Made by a program: the position numbers and the translations under genes. Below the pieces are notes generated by a model that saw only the letters and a list, made by a program, of their open reading frames with translations, had not been told where the DNA came from and searched no databases. Positions 13,029 to 25,899 of a stretch of DNA of 64,000 nt are shown here, one piece after another. Each line of letters begins with the position of its first letter. Position 1 is the stretch's first letter. This stretch comes from Enchytraeus crypticus (Eukaryota; Annelida; Clitellata; Enchytraeida; Enchytraeidae). The DNA lies in the NCBI GenBank assembly GCA_905160935.1, contig CAJHZI010000208.1, positions 973,001 through 1,037,000 on the forward strand, written 5' to 3'.

Positions 13029-13059
13029 ATTAGGCCTGCATTTGAAATGCAGGCCTAAT
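13029..13059. repeat. Perfect 15-bp inverted repeat, 1-base spacer
   Basis: ATTAGGCCTGCATTT and AAATGCAGGCCTAAT face each other around one G. I see no terminator-like or transposon-end context. Confidence 0.9.
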
Positions 13060-13688
13060 CGTGGAGGGTCAGTTTTTATTTTGCATCAAAACATAAATGT
13101 TTGTAATCATACACATAATATTATATTCAATGAGCATAATTACAGAGATGTCAGTTAGCCACGTAATTTTAACAATACTGTAATTAGGCTTCAGTAAGAT
13201 TTAATGGTTACATTAAACTTGATATTATCAACATAAGTAATCAATCATCAAAAAAAACCACAAGACTAAGCGACATGTACCGATATAAATGAAATTGTAA
13301 AAGAAAGAGACTTCATAACACTATGATATCATGACATCTTAACATCAAGGCATTATGACATAATGACACAGACAAATTAAGAAATTCTAATCCATTCTTT
13401 ACATGTATCAGTTTAGTCCTATAAAACACGCAAGCATGCACTTGCTGGGGTTGGCTGAACATGAGAACCTGAAGAGATATCAATCACGAAGAAGTCAAGG
13501 CATGTGACAGAAGGTCGAAGGAGATAGAACCGTTTAGAAGTCCTTGGGGCATCAATGATGACATCGGTGACAATTCAGTGCTGAGAATGGATGGCGATGG
13601 CCCATGATTTCTTGATCTAAAATTTCCTCACAATTTTCCCAAGTTTCCTTAATATTATAGTAAAATTAAAGCCCGCCCTTCGTAAAAT

Positions 13689-13930
13689 CTAATTGATAAT
13701 CATCATCATCATCATCATCAACTCCACCACTACTACCACCACCATCATCATCATAATAATCATCATGATCTCCTTTTTCTTTTTCTCCCCTTGAAACTCA
13801 GTATTACTATGGTAGATCTTTAAAGTTTTTCATTCGTTTTAAAACTTTTGTAGCAATTTCTGGAGCCTAGGAGCTTACAATAACACATGCCCTTTCTGAC
13901 GTTGGTTTGGGTATTAGTGCATTTATTTTA
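13689..13930 (-). mobile_element. SINE-like repeat R2 with (GAT)n tail
   Basis: Plus-strand (ATC)n at the left is the element's 3' tail. The body includes CCATTCGTTTTA-type sequence, TAGCAATTTCTGGAGCCTAG and CCTTTCTGACGTTGGTTTGG, shared with copies at 35.8, 37.0 and 59.7 kb. This copy lacks the 5' head. Confidence 0.65.
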
Positions 13931-15110
13931 AAGTTTCAACTGCTAGTAGCTTTTCTTTATTTACGAAATGATATTTAGTTGATGAGACATTGAACTGCAG
14001 TGTTAGGCCACCTATCTATTGCCGATCAGTTGATGCAGATTTCAATTCCAGTGATCTCTCTTCACAATTATTTTAAACTCAGTTTTAGCCTTTCTGTACT
14101 TGAACTATCTGCTATCTTTTTTCTTCTAATTGGTTTTACATACGAAAAAGAACGTTAGCCTACAGTTATCTGGCATACGTTGCTTTTTATATTTTATCCT
14201 TATGCCGTTTTCAGGAATTATTAGTATTGGTTGTCTAGAAAATTTGCACTGCAATGTAGTGCATTTCAATCAGCGCAGAGTAAGAATAGACTTGAAACAC
14301 TTTGTGGTTCTGGGTTTAATTCAATCTTACCAGCACTCGGTGCTTCAAGATAGTCACCCATATGCAAACTAACCGAGAGCTCGACATTTTGAAATTAGTT
14401 TAAGACTTTGCACACTGTCAGCTTGACGCTGAACCACATCATATTCTCGATCTCTTCTTATAAATAACAATATAAATAGCCTACCAATAAACTCATTGAT
14501 GAACCAAGATGGCACTCTCGTATCAAACACCATGAATACAGATAGATATTGGAAAAATACATTTATATAACATTTTCCTATACCTCACCTCAAATGTAAG
14601 CACTACAATTTGTACAATTTACTTTGTATTTAAAAATTAGTAAATATTAATAATAATAACAATAATTTAATTATAAATTCAGTAATAACAATCATTCAAA
14701 TTGTCTAATTATTTTTACATCACCACTGTTACATTTAAATTCTGGTGTATATATATAATAATAGTAAGATATTTGGATACGATGCTATGAAACTAGTAAA
14801 ACATATTATATTAATAATAACTATAAGGTTAATTTTCATAATATAATAGCAATAATAATGACTAATATGATAGTAACAGCAATGCTTGTAATATTCAGCA
14901 CTATTAGCGTCCAATAAACGACTAAGATCGTTGCGTAGCTATAAAATAAATGTAATTATTATTATTATCATTAGATTTTTGTTATAATACTAATGAAAAC
15001 TCTCCCCTCGAAGACCTTAAGTGCAGGATCAGATCTCTAGAGCTATGCCATCAGAGACTGACAGGCTGACAGGACCTTCACGCCTGATGGTTACATCCGG
15101 TTTGCTATTC

Positions 15111-15164
<54 letters not shown>

Positions 15165-15192
15165 ATATACATGTATATATATATATACATAC

Positions 15193-15227
<35 letters not shown>

Positions 15228-15303
15228 TATATATATACTGTATACATATATGTATATATATAAATATACTGTCTATATGATATACATGTATATATATAAA
15301 ATT

Positions 15304-15343
<40 letters not shown>

Positions 15344-15395
15344 ATATATATATGTGTGTGTGTGTGTGTTTGTGTGTGTGTGTGGGTGTGTGCGT
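15111..15395 (+). repeat. TA/TACATG/TG compound microsatellite
   Basis: (TA)n, then mixed TATACATGTATG, then (TG)n to about 15395. Long Tyr/Ile/Met-rich frames on both strands come from this repeat. Confidence 0.95.
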
Positions 15396-15483
15396 ATGTT
15401 TACATACCTAAGCTTGCATAAATATCCGGATTTAACGGACAACACGGAATTTTCACATACGCCACAATATTTATCAATCGCAA

Positions 15484-15683
15484 ACTTATGTGCACTTATG
15501 TGCATTTATTCGCTTTTATGAACACCTAGGGGCACATATGTGCACTTATGGGCACTTATGTGCACTTATTGACATTAATGAGCACTGAACACTTATGAGC
15601 TCTTATGAGCAATTATGAGCAATTATGAGCACTTAGAGGCACCTATGAGCACCTATGAGCACTTATGAGCACTTAAGAGCTCA
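15484..15683 (+). repeat. 10-bp array (CTTATGTGCA / CTTATGAGCA)
   Basis: About 20 imperfect units. The left part has TGTGCA, the right part TGAGCA. It follows a 380-bp TA/TG microsatellite. Confidence 0.85.
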
Positions 15684-16056
15684 AAAGTTGATCATAAAGA
15701 GCGGTACATCGATCAGATAAAATCCTAGGCTTTAGGTTAACACCATATAACATTAGAAATGAATTCCAGCAGCCTTTCACTTTTTGACATTATACATGAA
15801 TATGTCAAGGAATAATAAACTCGTCACTTACAAAACTACTACTTTTTTCAAGTATTCAACAAAACATATTTGTGGTTAAAACTAAACCAGAATTGATAAT
15901 GTAAACTCTTAAGAAAGGTGTAGTTAGAAAGGTGTTTCATAATAACTGCCGTGCAATAATAACTCAAACGAGTGACTAAATGTCTTGTAAGCCTCACTCT
16001 TATATCAAACACTGCGGTAATTATATGCCTAGCTTACACCACGGCCATCGCAAAAA

Positions 16057-16308
16057 ACCAACGACCAACGCACGTCATGTAGACCACCGCACGTCATTTA
16101 GACCACCGCACAGCATGTAGACCACCGCACGTCCCGTAGACCACCGCACGTCATGTGGACCACCTCACGTCATGTAGACCACCGCACGTCATGTGGACCA
16201 CCGCACGTCATGTAGACCACCGCACGTCATGTGGACCACCGCACGTCCCGTAGACCACCGCACGTCATGTGGACCACCGCACGTCATGTAGACCACCGCA
16301 CGTCATGT
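16057..16308 (+). repeat. GC-rich 19-bp minisatellite, 13 copies
   Basis: Unit AGACCACCGCACGTCATGT, with AGACC and GGACC versions alternating in the middle (a 38-bp dimer) and a CCCGT variant in two copies. It is much richer in GC and CpG than the flanks. Confidence 0.93.
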
Positions 16309-17159
16309 TGACTAACAAGCCGCAGATTAACATTACAACCTGTTGAAGTAACGAGTCATAGCAGAATAGCGAAAAGTCGTAAATCTAAGAGCTTTAACGA
16401 GATTTGTTTGAATTTAAAAACTGGATCTAAAACAGTTTCGGTTATTTTTGGGAGTAAGGTTACAAAGAGTATTCTATATATCACTGGACACCGATACTCT
16501 TTAGAGTCAGTTTCATGCCTCTGACTGTAACATTGGACATCTGTATAATGCTTATATAGGCTCTTATTGTCAGTATAATGCCTAAGATATTATAGGCATA
16601 ATATTATAATATGCACTGGCTTATTCGAAAATCAATAGTGGTCTCTCTCAGTTTTCTAACTGAATTAGCAACAACGGCATTTCACATTATTTAAATAATT
16701 TCACATTTTGATCGCAATAGAATTTAAACAGAATTCAGAATGAATAAAATTTAATATTTAGCATAATAGCTGTTATCGAGACGGTTTGAAAATTACGGAT
16801 ATAGAGTTATAATGGAGTATTTTGACGTGATACATAAAGAGAAAACACCGTTTTAGCAAGTTTTATTTTCTGGTGAAGTCTGAGGAAAAATTTCGCGGAT
16901 ATGCTCAAAGGAGCATACACATACTCCAGATAAAATACTCCAGAAATTTCCACTTTCAGGCATCTCGGATACATTTATGTGATAAATCAAGTTTCAAGAT
17001 GGAATCAGTAGCTAGGTTCATTCTTCTATCCGTCTGCTTGTTGTGAATTCTTAATGACCTTTTAACAGTTCATTCAGCATCCCATGCGACAAACGCCAAA
17101 TTCCTGACAGAAAATGTGACAGCTATTAATTTGCAGAGTCACCATCACGTAGTTAGTGA

Positions 17160-17210
<51 letters not shown>

Positions 17211-17535
17211 GAGAAACTGGCAGAAATGGCGATATAGATAGAGACTGAGAGTGATAATTATGAAAGATAGGAGGACAGAGAGAAAAAAAGGAGAGGTGAT
17301 GAAGAAAGAGAAAAGAGATAGAAATAATGTATGAGATAAATACTTAGAACAAGTGTTAATGTAGATAACGCAAGAAAAACTAGGCCACAGAAGGTGATTT
17401 TATTCTAGATTTACATCGCAAAAATTATAATAGTAATTACTGTGTGTCTTGTAGCGCATATTTCAGAGTACCTCTAGCTTATGATATTTAGGCATTGCCA
17501 TTTCTCTCTCTCTCTCTTTCTCTTTCTCTCTCTCT

Positions 17536-17595
17536 TAGTACATTGACTACCGGCAGGTCCATGGTATATAACGCCTCCACGCATTGTCATTTAAT
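17536..17595 (-). mobile_element. R3 LINE terminus, very short
   Basis: After a CT tract (17503-17535), plus-strand TACATTGACTACCGGCAGGT and CCATGGTATATAACGCCTCC reproduce the R3 3' end. Only about 60 bp match before unrelated AT-rich DNA. Confidence 0.55.
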
Positions 17596-17850
17596 TACTC
17601 ATATTTAAATTACAAATAAGAACTTGCATCTTTTCAAGAATTTTAAATAATTGTTATTATTCGAATATTACACAATTTTTAATATATTAGCTTAATTAAT
17701 TAGAACAATTGAGGTAATAATTGCAGTTATTTCGTTAGTTCATAATTCATTGTCTGAACCTTTAGACTATTTATTTATTAAAAATACATTATATAAAAAT
17801 TTTTGCATATATAAAACATATACTGTATAGTGTTATAAAACCAACTTAAA

Positions 17851-17868
17851 ATACATATATGTATATAA

Positions 17869-17955
<87 letters not shown>

Positions 17956-18013
17956 GTATTTATATATATATATATATATATATAATATTATATATATAGG
18001 CCTAAACACTGGA

Positions 18014-18087
<74 letters not shown>
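17851..18087 (+). repeat. TA microsatellite ending in (GA)n
   Basis: Long (TA)n blocks broken by GGGTATT and AGGCCTAAACACTGGATC, ending with about 30 bp of GA at 18059-18087. Confidence 0.95.
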
Positions 18088-18090
<3 letters not shown>

Positions 18091-18091
18091 G

Positions 18092-18175
18092 TAGCGCACT
18101 GCCTACTAGAAGGTCCATGGTACATAGCGCCTTCACGTTTCTCTATCTTCCGCTGTCTTTCTTTCTAGACTATAA
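18092..18175 (-). mobile_element. R3 LINE terminus, very short
   Basis: GCGCACTGCCTACTAGAAGG, CCATGGTACATAGCGCC and TCTATCTTCCGCTGTCTTTC match the reverse complement of the R3 3' end. It abuts the TA/GA microsatellite that ends at 18087. Confidence 0.55.
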
Positions 18176-18420
18176 TGTCATTTAATATACGGCTTTGTTC
18201 ATCTTCAAACGCAAGCAAAAATTTTTTTCAACTTTTAAATTACATTTTCCTGCTGTAAAGGCAGCCTTGACTTCTATCTGATCACCTTCTGTCATCTGGT
18301 GAAGGACAATATATCGTTTTGGAGTGTAACAGAACCTGTTAAATTATTGATAAATGTTATAGTCGTGCTTTGCTATCTTTATGTTTAAAATATATTCGCT
18401 GAAGCTCTCTCTCTCTCTTC

Positions 18421-18778
18421 AGTGTACTGTCAAGTGGCAGGTTCAAGGTACATATTTATACTTAAAGTCTGCTTTCTCGCTCCATAGGAGCACTCCTTAG
18501 ATCAACAAGTTAATCCCTTCACAAAATCTATGCCTTATTCAAACCTTATATAGCCTATAGATTGGGAAAAGTTAGGTTTCTGAGGTTATATCCCGTTTCC
18601 GTCCTCAGTTAGATGGATTAATTACCATTTAATCCTGGGGGAAAATATTTCATGGTGAGATGGGTCCCCTCTTGCCATCATCAGCTCCTGACTTAGTCGC
18701 CTCTTACGTACACGCAGCAGATTGTTTGCGGTTGCCCTATTCTGCAGTGGTCCAACCACACCCGAGCACAACACAACA
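18421..18778 (-). mobile_element. SINE-like repeat R1, near full length
   Basis: It shares with the 2.2-kb copy the 3' end (plus-strand AGTGTACTGTCAAGTGGCAG), the middle (GATCAACAAGTTAATCCC, TTTAATCCTGG) and the head (CGTACACGCAGCAGATTG, GCACAACAC). A CT tract precedes it on the plus strand, which is the (GA)n tail in element sense. Confidence 0.7.
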
Positions 18779-19515
18779 CTCTGAAGCTATTTAAGTTAAT
18801 TATATCAAATAGCTCTTAGCACACACTTTTGGCACATTTTAAGCAAATTAAAATGAAATGAAAAATGACTATTAAAAATACATGACTAAAGTTTTACAAA
18901 GGCATTACTATTACAACGGCTTTAGTATTGCAAAGTCTTGACTATCACAGCGGCATGACTCTTACAACGATATGTTTGTTACAGTCGATTAACTACTACT
19001 ATGAAAGGGCTAGGCCTACTGTACTAGCGAATAACTATTACAATGACTAGAAGATTTCTCTAGCATAACTACTATTAGAGTGGATGCAAGTTGCCTCAAA
19101 TAAACTGAAGATGTTTTAATCTAGACACGATTGACATTTCACGAAGAGGATGATTTATTGAACTGCTCATAACGCTACGTGATTGTTTGCGATAATTAAC
19201 TCTCTGTCTCTCAAACACTGTGTAAATTTGTACAGACAGGTAGGCTGAAATTGTATGCTTCACGTGTAAGATATTTTTGTTTGTTTGTTTCTTTTTCTTT
19301 GTTTCGTGCTTTGTTTCATTCTATGTTTCTTGTTCGTTTCTTTGCTTATTTCTTTGTTTCATCTATTTCTCACCGTCGGCCTCTATTTAGCATTATTAGT
19401 TTATATTCCGAAAAATGTATATTCTTTCCTGCAGATTAAAATCAATAGTGAAATCAATCTTACTGAGAGTTTACTCTCGAAGTGAAGGTATTTGTCCAAC
19501 CAGTAAACATTCCTA

Positions 19516-19650
19516 AAGCTGGTAAAGCTAATGTTTACATCAGTTTCCTCATTTGAAAGCGATGTCAGTGACGAGCGAGCCCAGGATTTGAATCCCGCAT
19601 ATACTGATCCGCGGTCGAGTATCTTACCGACATCGCCACTGGCTCCAGCC
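19516..19650 (-). mobile_element. tRNA-derived SINE, family B
   Basis: In element sense (minus) it reads GGAGCCAGTGGCGATGTCGG (A-box region), CTCGACCGCGGATCAG, then GGGATTCAAATCCTGGG (B box), CGTCACTGACATCGCTTTC and a tail ending TTTACCAGC. A tRNA-like 5' part of about 75 nt is followed by about 60 nt of unrelated sequence, so this is a SINE and not a functional tRNA. Confidence 0.72.
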
Positions 19651-20577
19651 GTTTGGTTCAAACCGAAGAGTCAGTGAATGGCCTACAAGAGCCGGTTTCA
19701 AGTCCATCGGTAAATCTATATAATATAAGTTTGGCTTTAAAGTCTGGCCTTGAATCTGCTTCATTAACGTGATTCTAGCTTACATACTTGCATTTAATCT
19801 TTCGCTCCTATGTGCTCTGCAAATAACTTGATCAATACATAAATTACAGCGCCATTTATTCGCTGTAAATAGCAGCATTAGAGAATCTCGTAGATGACGT
19901 CCCTGCCAAGGATGGCGTCTCTGACATCATCCTTGTATGAGGAAACGGACCTTAAACCTTTATTATTATTATTCATATTATTAATATTATTATTATTATT
20001 ATTTCGATAATCATTGATAAAATCACAGTGAATGTCCTTGCCTAATTTAACTTATATCTTCTGAGAGTTAATTTGTCAACGCCTCTGGTCACTTTCCTTT
20101 AGCTATGTATGTCACTTTCACAGATCAACAGCAACCGGCTGTCATAAACGTGCGATTTTATTATGATTTAATAATTATTTATTTATTATTTATCTGTCAG
20201 GTGATATACTGTATATCAACTTCTTTATTCGTCAACACTTGACAGGAAGAATATTAACAGAACAACATAAACATAAAAAAGTAGGATAAAAAATAAACCA
20301 CCACCAATTACACAGAGTTACAGTTAGCCTAATTGTATCAAAATACTCTCTTCATACATTCTATATCCATCTATCGATATATCTTTCGCTTTCCCCCTTT
20401 CCCCCTAACCCACTCATACTCTCGCCGATCTCTCCATATTATAATTACTGAAAATAAGCATACATATAAGCTAAACAATAGCATGCATACACATACACTA
20501 TACAGTAGTATGCATAGACTCTACACATACACAAAACAGTAATATGCATACACATAAAGAAAACAGTAATATGTATA

Positions 20578-21004
20578 TACATACATTCAAGCAATAATAT
20601 TCATACGCATACTATACACATACTATACACATACCTTACATACTATACACATACTATATACATTATACACATACTCTATGCTATATACTATACTATATAT
20701 TATATACTATACTATTATACTATATACTATATACTACTATATATATATACTACTAATATATATACTACTACTATATACTACTACTAATATATGTACTACT
20801 ACTAATATATATACTACTAGTATATATACTGCTACTATATATATACTGCTAATATATATACTACTACTATATACTACTATATATTATACTATATACAACT
20901 ATACTATACTATATACCATACTATATACACTATGCACATACTATATACTATACATACTATACGCATACTATACGCATACTATACACTACTATACACAAAA
21001 TAGT
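20578..21004 (+). repeat. ACTATA/CATACTATAC-type AT-rich array
   Basis: Drifting units such as CATACTATACA and TATACTACTA. The long Tyr/Thr/Ile frame across it is a by-product. Confidence 0.88.
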
Positions 21005-21637
21005 AAAATGCATACACATAGGCCTACACACAAACAATAATATACAGCCTGGCTCGCAGTTCTTCACGCTATTTTTGCGTCGATTTTGTCGAAAACTATA
21101 AATCAGAATCTAAGATGCAGAAATTCACACTCTGAGATGATGACTGCTGCATTTTTAACAAGTTTAATTTCAGGTAATTCAGGCATCTTCATTCCAAATA
21201 ATTGCATTGGTAATCGACAAAAACGAGTAAATAAATTCTTTTCTACTGTTCAATTTATTTAGAAGATGACCGTGGTAGTACACAATCTAAAATATTATTT
21301 AAATATGTGTGCCAAATTCAATAAAACAAATAGTAATTGTATAGGCCTATTGCAAGTTTGAGGCTTAAGAGATATCTATAACAAATCAATGTATAAATTA
21401 CTGGATGAAAATATTATTGTAAGTTACAAGTCTAATGGTATTTGTCTAAAATTGCAAAAGAATGTAAAAAGTAAAACTAATTAGATTACTAGGTTTTCAA
21501 AGTTCTCATAAATGAGTTTTTGAGAATATCACAAGACTGGATCACGTGAAAAATCGCGACGCTTTACGAAACTAAAGCTTCACTATTTTATAAAATATGA
21601 ATTAAGTAAGCAGTAATGAATAAATATTTGTGAATTT

Positions 21638-21932
21638 AACATGTGGGACTGACTGGTTAGCCTAACATGTGTGACTGACTAGCCTAATATATGTGACTGA
21701 CTAACCTAACATGTATGACTGACTAGCCTAACATGTGTGACTGACTAACCTAACATGTGTGACTGACTAGCCTAATATATGTGACAGACTAGCCTAACAT
21801 GTATGACTGACTAGCCTAACATGTGTGACTATGTAGCCTAACATCTGTGACAAACTAGTCTAGCATGTGTGACTGACTAGTTAGCCTAACATATGTGATA
21901 GACGAGCTTAACAAGTGCGACGGACAAGCCGG
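21638..21932 (+). repeat. 22-bp minisatellite, about 13 copies
   Basis: Unit AACATGTGTGACTGACTAGC plus CT. Variants include AATATATGTG and copies with an extra GGTTAG/AGTTAG. Divergence rises towards the right end. Confidence 0.92.
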
Positions 21933-23239
21933 GGTACTTAGTCATCTAAAATCGAATTTAGGTTAACTAATTTAAATTAACCGTTCGAATCAAAATTTCT
22001 ATATTTGCGAACACTTAGGCAATTGTATACACAATGTGTGTGGAATTAAGGATAATAGGAATTCAAGTAAAAGACGTGTGCAAGTATAACACAAATTCGT
22101 TCACATCTTATAATATTTCCATCGAAACTCATAATATAACATAAGTTCTCTTGCATAATATTTGCCAACGAGCCTTACGTCATGATTAGCAGTAGTACTT
22201 TATAACAGTATAGAGCGGGCCTCATAACGTTGGTTTACTAGATTCCGACAATTTACTCACAAGTCTATTCATTCCACGAGCCTCATCGCATTAGTTTGCG
22301 GGCATGCTATTCGGGCAGGAAACTGACGTTAAACTTGGCTCTAGCTTTGGCTATGGCCTCATAAACTTGCTGACGAGTCTATTCAAAAACGAGCCTTATG
22401 GCTTGGGAGGCCTCTATCTGCTCTCTAATCAAGAGTTTGTAACCTTCTCTAGAACTTTGTGTAATGCAAGTCGCCATATGATTTAACTATCATAATTAAA
22501 TTTATATAATTAAATTATGAATTCATTATTTAATTGAACTGTAACTGGGAATATGCTGATACCGTTTTAGAGCTGCAGTGTAATCTAATGACAGTTTCTT
22601 TAATAGTATATTCGAGTAGACACAAGTATGCAGGGCTGAAACGAATTTAGTTAATACAATCGAATTTCAGATTTCTAAGCTGAAATTTCGGAATGAATTT
22701 TCGCTTTTTAAAGCAATTTTCTAAACGAGCAACATGGCAGCATTAATCAAGTAGATATTATTGTGTAACTGATCCAGACAATACTTTTATATAAATGGTA
22801 ATCCTGTTATTGGCTTAATGATGACAGAATAGGGATTGGGCAATGAAGGGATGAGCAATTGAGTCTGACTGCTGGCTTGATCGGCTTCAATTACGTGTCT
22901 ATTATTTTCTACTTTATATGCTGGTAACGCTCGTCAGTCAGGCAGGCTTCCGTCGTTAGACTTCGATCGTTTTCTCCATTTCGTCGTATGTCTCCATCTT
23001 TCTTTCTTTTCTATTGCACAGTTGTGACTATACATTTCTCTCACTTTCTATATCACGTTACCTCTTGCTTTTCTCTCTCTTCCACCTTTTCTCCATCTCT
23101 CTTCCACTCTTTTAGTTTTCATATTCATTTTTTAGTTTGTATTTTTATGCATGCATGATGGGTGATCAACTAGATAGATTTTTTTAAACCTCTTTGACGA
23201 CCTAGTGTGTGTGCATATTTGAGTGTATTTCTGAAATAA

Positions 23240-23380
23240 AACATAGTTCTCTCTCTCCTCTTCTGTCTCTCTCTCTCCCTCTCTCTCTCTCTCTCCATCT
23301 CTTTCATCTCTCTCACTTCTTTTCATTCTCTCTCTATCTCTCTCGTTCTTTGTCTTTGTCTATCTCTTTCTTTTTCTTGG
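23240..23380 (+). repeat. CT-rich tract
   Basis: TCTCTC-dominated sequence with TTC and TGTC interruptions. Ser/Leu-rich and antisense Arg/Glu-rich frames here are artefacts. Confidence 0.85.
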
Positions 23381-24280
23381 TTTTTCTATAATACTAATAA
23401 ATCACCATTTCACTTTCTAAGTTTTCTAGTAATCTCACATTATCTCATTATTTCTCATGTATATTCTTATTTTCTTTAGATTTGTCCACTTCGATTTATG
23501 ATATTTTATGACAGCGAATGATGGTCGAACACTGTCTGTCTTGAACTAATTATATATTTGTTTTTTTAGTTTCCTTTTGGTTTCAAATAAGAGAGACGGA
23601 TGTGATACTCTTTCCTTGCCTAAGTTTCAGTTTTTGAAGTTCTTCGTTATTTCCTTCTATTCAAGATATTAGTAACCGTCTTCTATAAACGACACAATGC
23701 AGTGAAGCATATTGCAGTCAACGAGAATTAAGAATAACCTCCCAAAGCTCTGTGGATTTTTCCTCAAATCTGTCAGCACTCTATCTTCGAAGGTGATCAG
23801 TGATCACATATTTAAGTACTACCTTGTGCCGATGTTGCTTAACTTCGTTTATAGAAGAGCATGCTAAACCAATTTCAATAAACCCCGCCATAAAATTAAG
23901 CTGGACTACTTAGAAAGATTAAAGAGTTTGTAATGACTTGATCCACTTCCTGCTCTTACGAGATGAAAGAACTTACGAATAAAAATAGTCGCATATAGTT
24001 TACTAATTACTTTATTTTAATAAATATATATTTTGTTTTTACAAAAGTTAGTTAATTGCCATTAAATATCGTGTATTGCCATTGGGAAGAAGAAATTAAA
24101 GCAAACTACAAAAACATCAACTAAGCACATAACTTTAAATGCGCTCGATGTGCCAATATGTAGAACGGTACGAACAAAGAATATATTTCTTCTATTTATT
24201 TACTAGTATTTCTTTTTCTATTATTAGTATTATTGTATTTTATTTATTTTGTAGTTATTTTTTATATTAGGAATATATTT

Positions 24281-24448
24281 CTGTATCTCTGTATATATCT
24301 CTGTATATATCTCTGTATATATCTCTGTATATATCTCTTTATATATCTCTGTATATATCTCTGTATATATCTCTGTATATATCTCTGTATATATCTCTGT
24401 TTATATCTCTGAATATATATCTGTATATATCTCTGTATATATCTCTGA
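24281..24448 (+). repeat. 12-bp array, 14 copies
   Basis: Unit CTCTGTATATAT with few changes. It is separated from the next array (24-bp units) by only about 70 bp. Confidence 0.93.
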
Positions 24449-24515
24449 TTAATACTCTACAACATACAGATACTTATTGAGTGTCCACTGCATTGGACGA
24501 TGAACTCTCTTGTCT

Positions 24516-24684
24516 GCCTCGTTGTATCACTGAAAGTCCTCCTCGTTATATTACTGGTAGTCCACATCGTTGTATCACTGATAGTCCTCCTCGTTGTATC
24601 AATGGATGTCCTCCTCGCTGTATCACTGGAAGTCCTTCTCGTTATATCATTGGTAGTCCTCCTCGTTGTATCACTGAAAATCCT
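24516..24684 (+). repeat. 24-bp minisatellite, seven copies
   Basis: Unit CCTCGTTGTATCACTGRWAG plus TCCT. Because the unit is a multiple of three, two frames stay open (one gives PPRCITGS repeats). No start context or splice sites suggest a protein. Confidence 0.9.
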
Positions 24685-25041
24685 CTCGTCCTCAGCATAT
24701 TAATGATCGAGCGCTGCCCATGATTGTCGGCTTACCATCATCTGGAATAATTCCTTCCCACCAGAGCTTTCGTTACAATCACACGAGACAAGTCATGCGC
24801 GAGTCAATAAATACCAAAGCAACAGTCGTTCTTGTAGATCTCTATCCCTATCTTTCTCTCCCTTTCTTTCCCTCACTTTCATTTTTTTCGCTTGGATTCT
24901 CTGCAACTCTTTCGCTTATTATGCCATCATCGCTCTCATTCTATTCTCTCTCTCATTCTTTCACTCTCATTTTTTTGCTCTCAATCTTTCTCGCTTACTT
25001 TTTTACTCACTAAAGCTCTCGTTTAATTTTGTTGTAGTCTG

Positions 25042-25044
<3 letters not shown>

Positions 25045-25098
<54 letters not shown>
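25045..25098 (+). repeat. (TA)n microsatellite
   Basis: A pure TA run of over 50 bp. Further TA runs stand at 1264-1320, 25904-25940, 26098-26146 and 37738-37772 (the last joined to a CA run). Confidence 0.95.
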
Positions 25099-25101
<3 letters not shown>

Positions 25102-25469
25102 ATACGGTTACATACATAACGACAGTATGTGTTGGCATATCTACATTAAATAGTTATACATTTTGGATTTTCTTTCGTGCAGCATGAAAATGTACGGATC
25201 GAATTTTGGAATTACCTCTCGTTGTTCAAATGCTAATGGTTATTTTAAGGTTTCATGTAAATATCCGCTATAGTCTATAAACCCTAAAGTTTATTACAAC
25301 CGATGTGGCTTATTTTTACAATATCAGCGAATCCTCTGAGAAATTGTATTCACATATTTAAATAAACTGCCCTTTGACCTTCAGCACTGTTAATGAAAAG
25401 AGTTCCCGAACATTGCATTATTACGTGTTATTCATTGCTTAACCTAAAATAGAATATGATAGCATATAC

Positions 25470-25899
25470 AAACAATGGCTATCCCAATCTTAACTTATGC
25501 CATTGGGGCGCTTGATCTAACAGCGTCAGATTTAAATAGCCTTGACTTTACTCTAAGTAGAGCAATATGCAAGATATTTATGATTAGGGAAAAAGATAAT
25601 ATTACATTATGTATGAATATGTTTGGAGTGCAGAGCATCAAAGAAAGATACATTAAACATAAATGAATTTTGGTCATAAAGGCTTGTAAAAGTCAAAATT
25701 TAATTTTAAGAAATATATGCATAAATAATGTGAAAGGTCTAACTAGCCATGCATTAAGTAGATAATCTATGCTATATATTTTTATTTTTACTTTATTTTG
25801 GTTTATTTTCAGTGCAGCTGTATTTGTTCTAATTCACTGTGGTTTTTTGTTTGTTTATTGTATGTAACTTGCTACCACGTTTTGATGGTGTAATAGAGA

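Larger units (their letters stand above)
11034..15110. other. No gene recognised apart from listed features
   Basis: AT-rich sequence around the C-run island, the 13-kb palindrome and an R2 copy. 12590-12720 is somewhat GC-richer without a coding signal. The frame at 14130-14372 has no supporting splice or codon evidence. Confidence 0.5.
16309..20577. other. No gene recognised; repeats only
   Basis: Besides the R1, R3 and SINE B copies and microsatellites, there is an (ATT)n tract at 19962-20002. The T-rich frames at 19.25-19.49 kb derive from TTTGTTTCTTT-like sequence. Confidence 0.5.
21933..25044. other. No gene recognised; CT tract and two arrays
   Basis: Outside the CT-rich tract and the 12-bp and 24-bp arrays, the sequence is AT-rich with no exon-like segment that I trust. 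Confidence 0.5.

Noticed and set aside
19516-19650. Functional tRNA gene on the minus strand
   Set aside because: A and B boxes are present, but the sequence runs on into a non-tRNA tail and recurs at 40.7, 45.8 and 57.6 kb, as for a SINE.
24481-24723. Secreted repeat protein (PPRCITGS repeats)
   Set aside because: Two overlapping frames are equally open because of the 24-bp unit; no signal peptide or splice sites.
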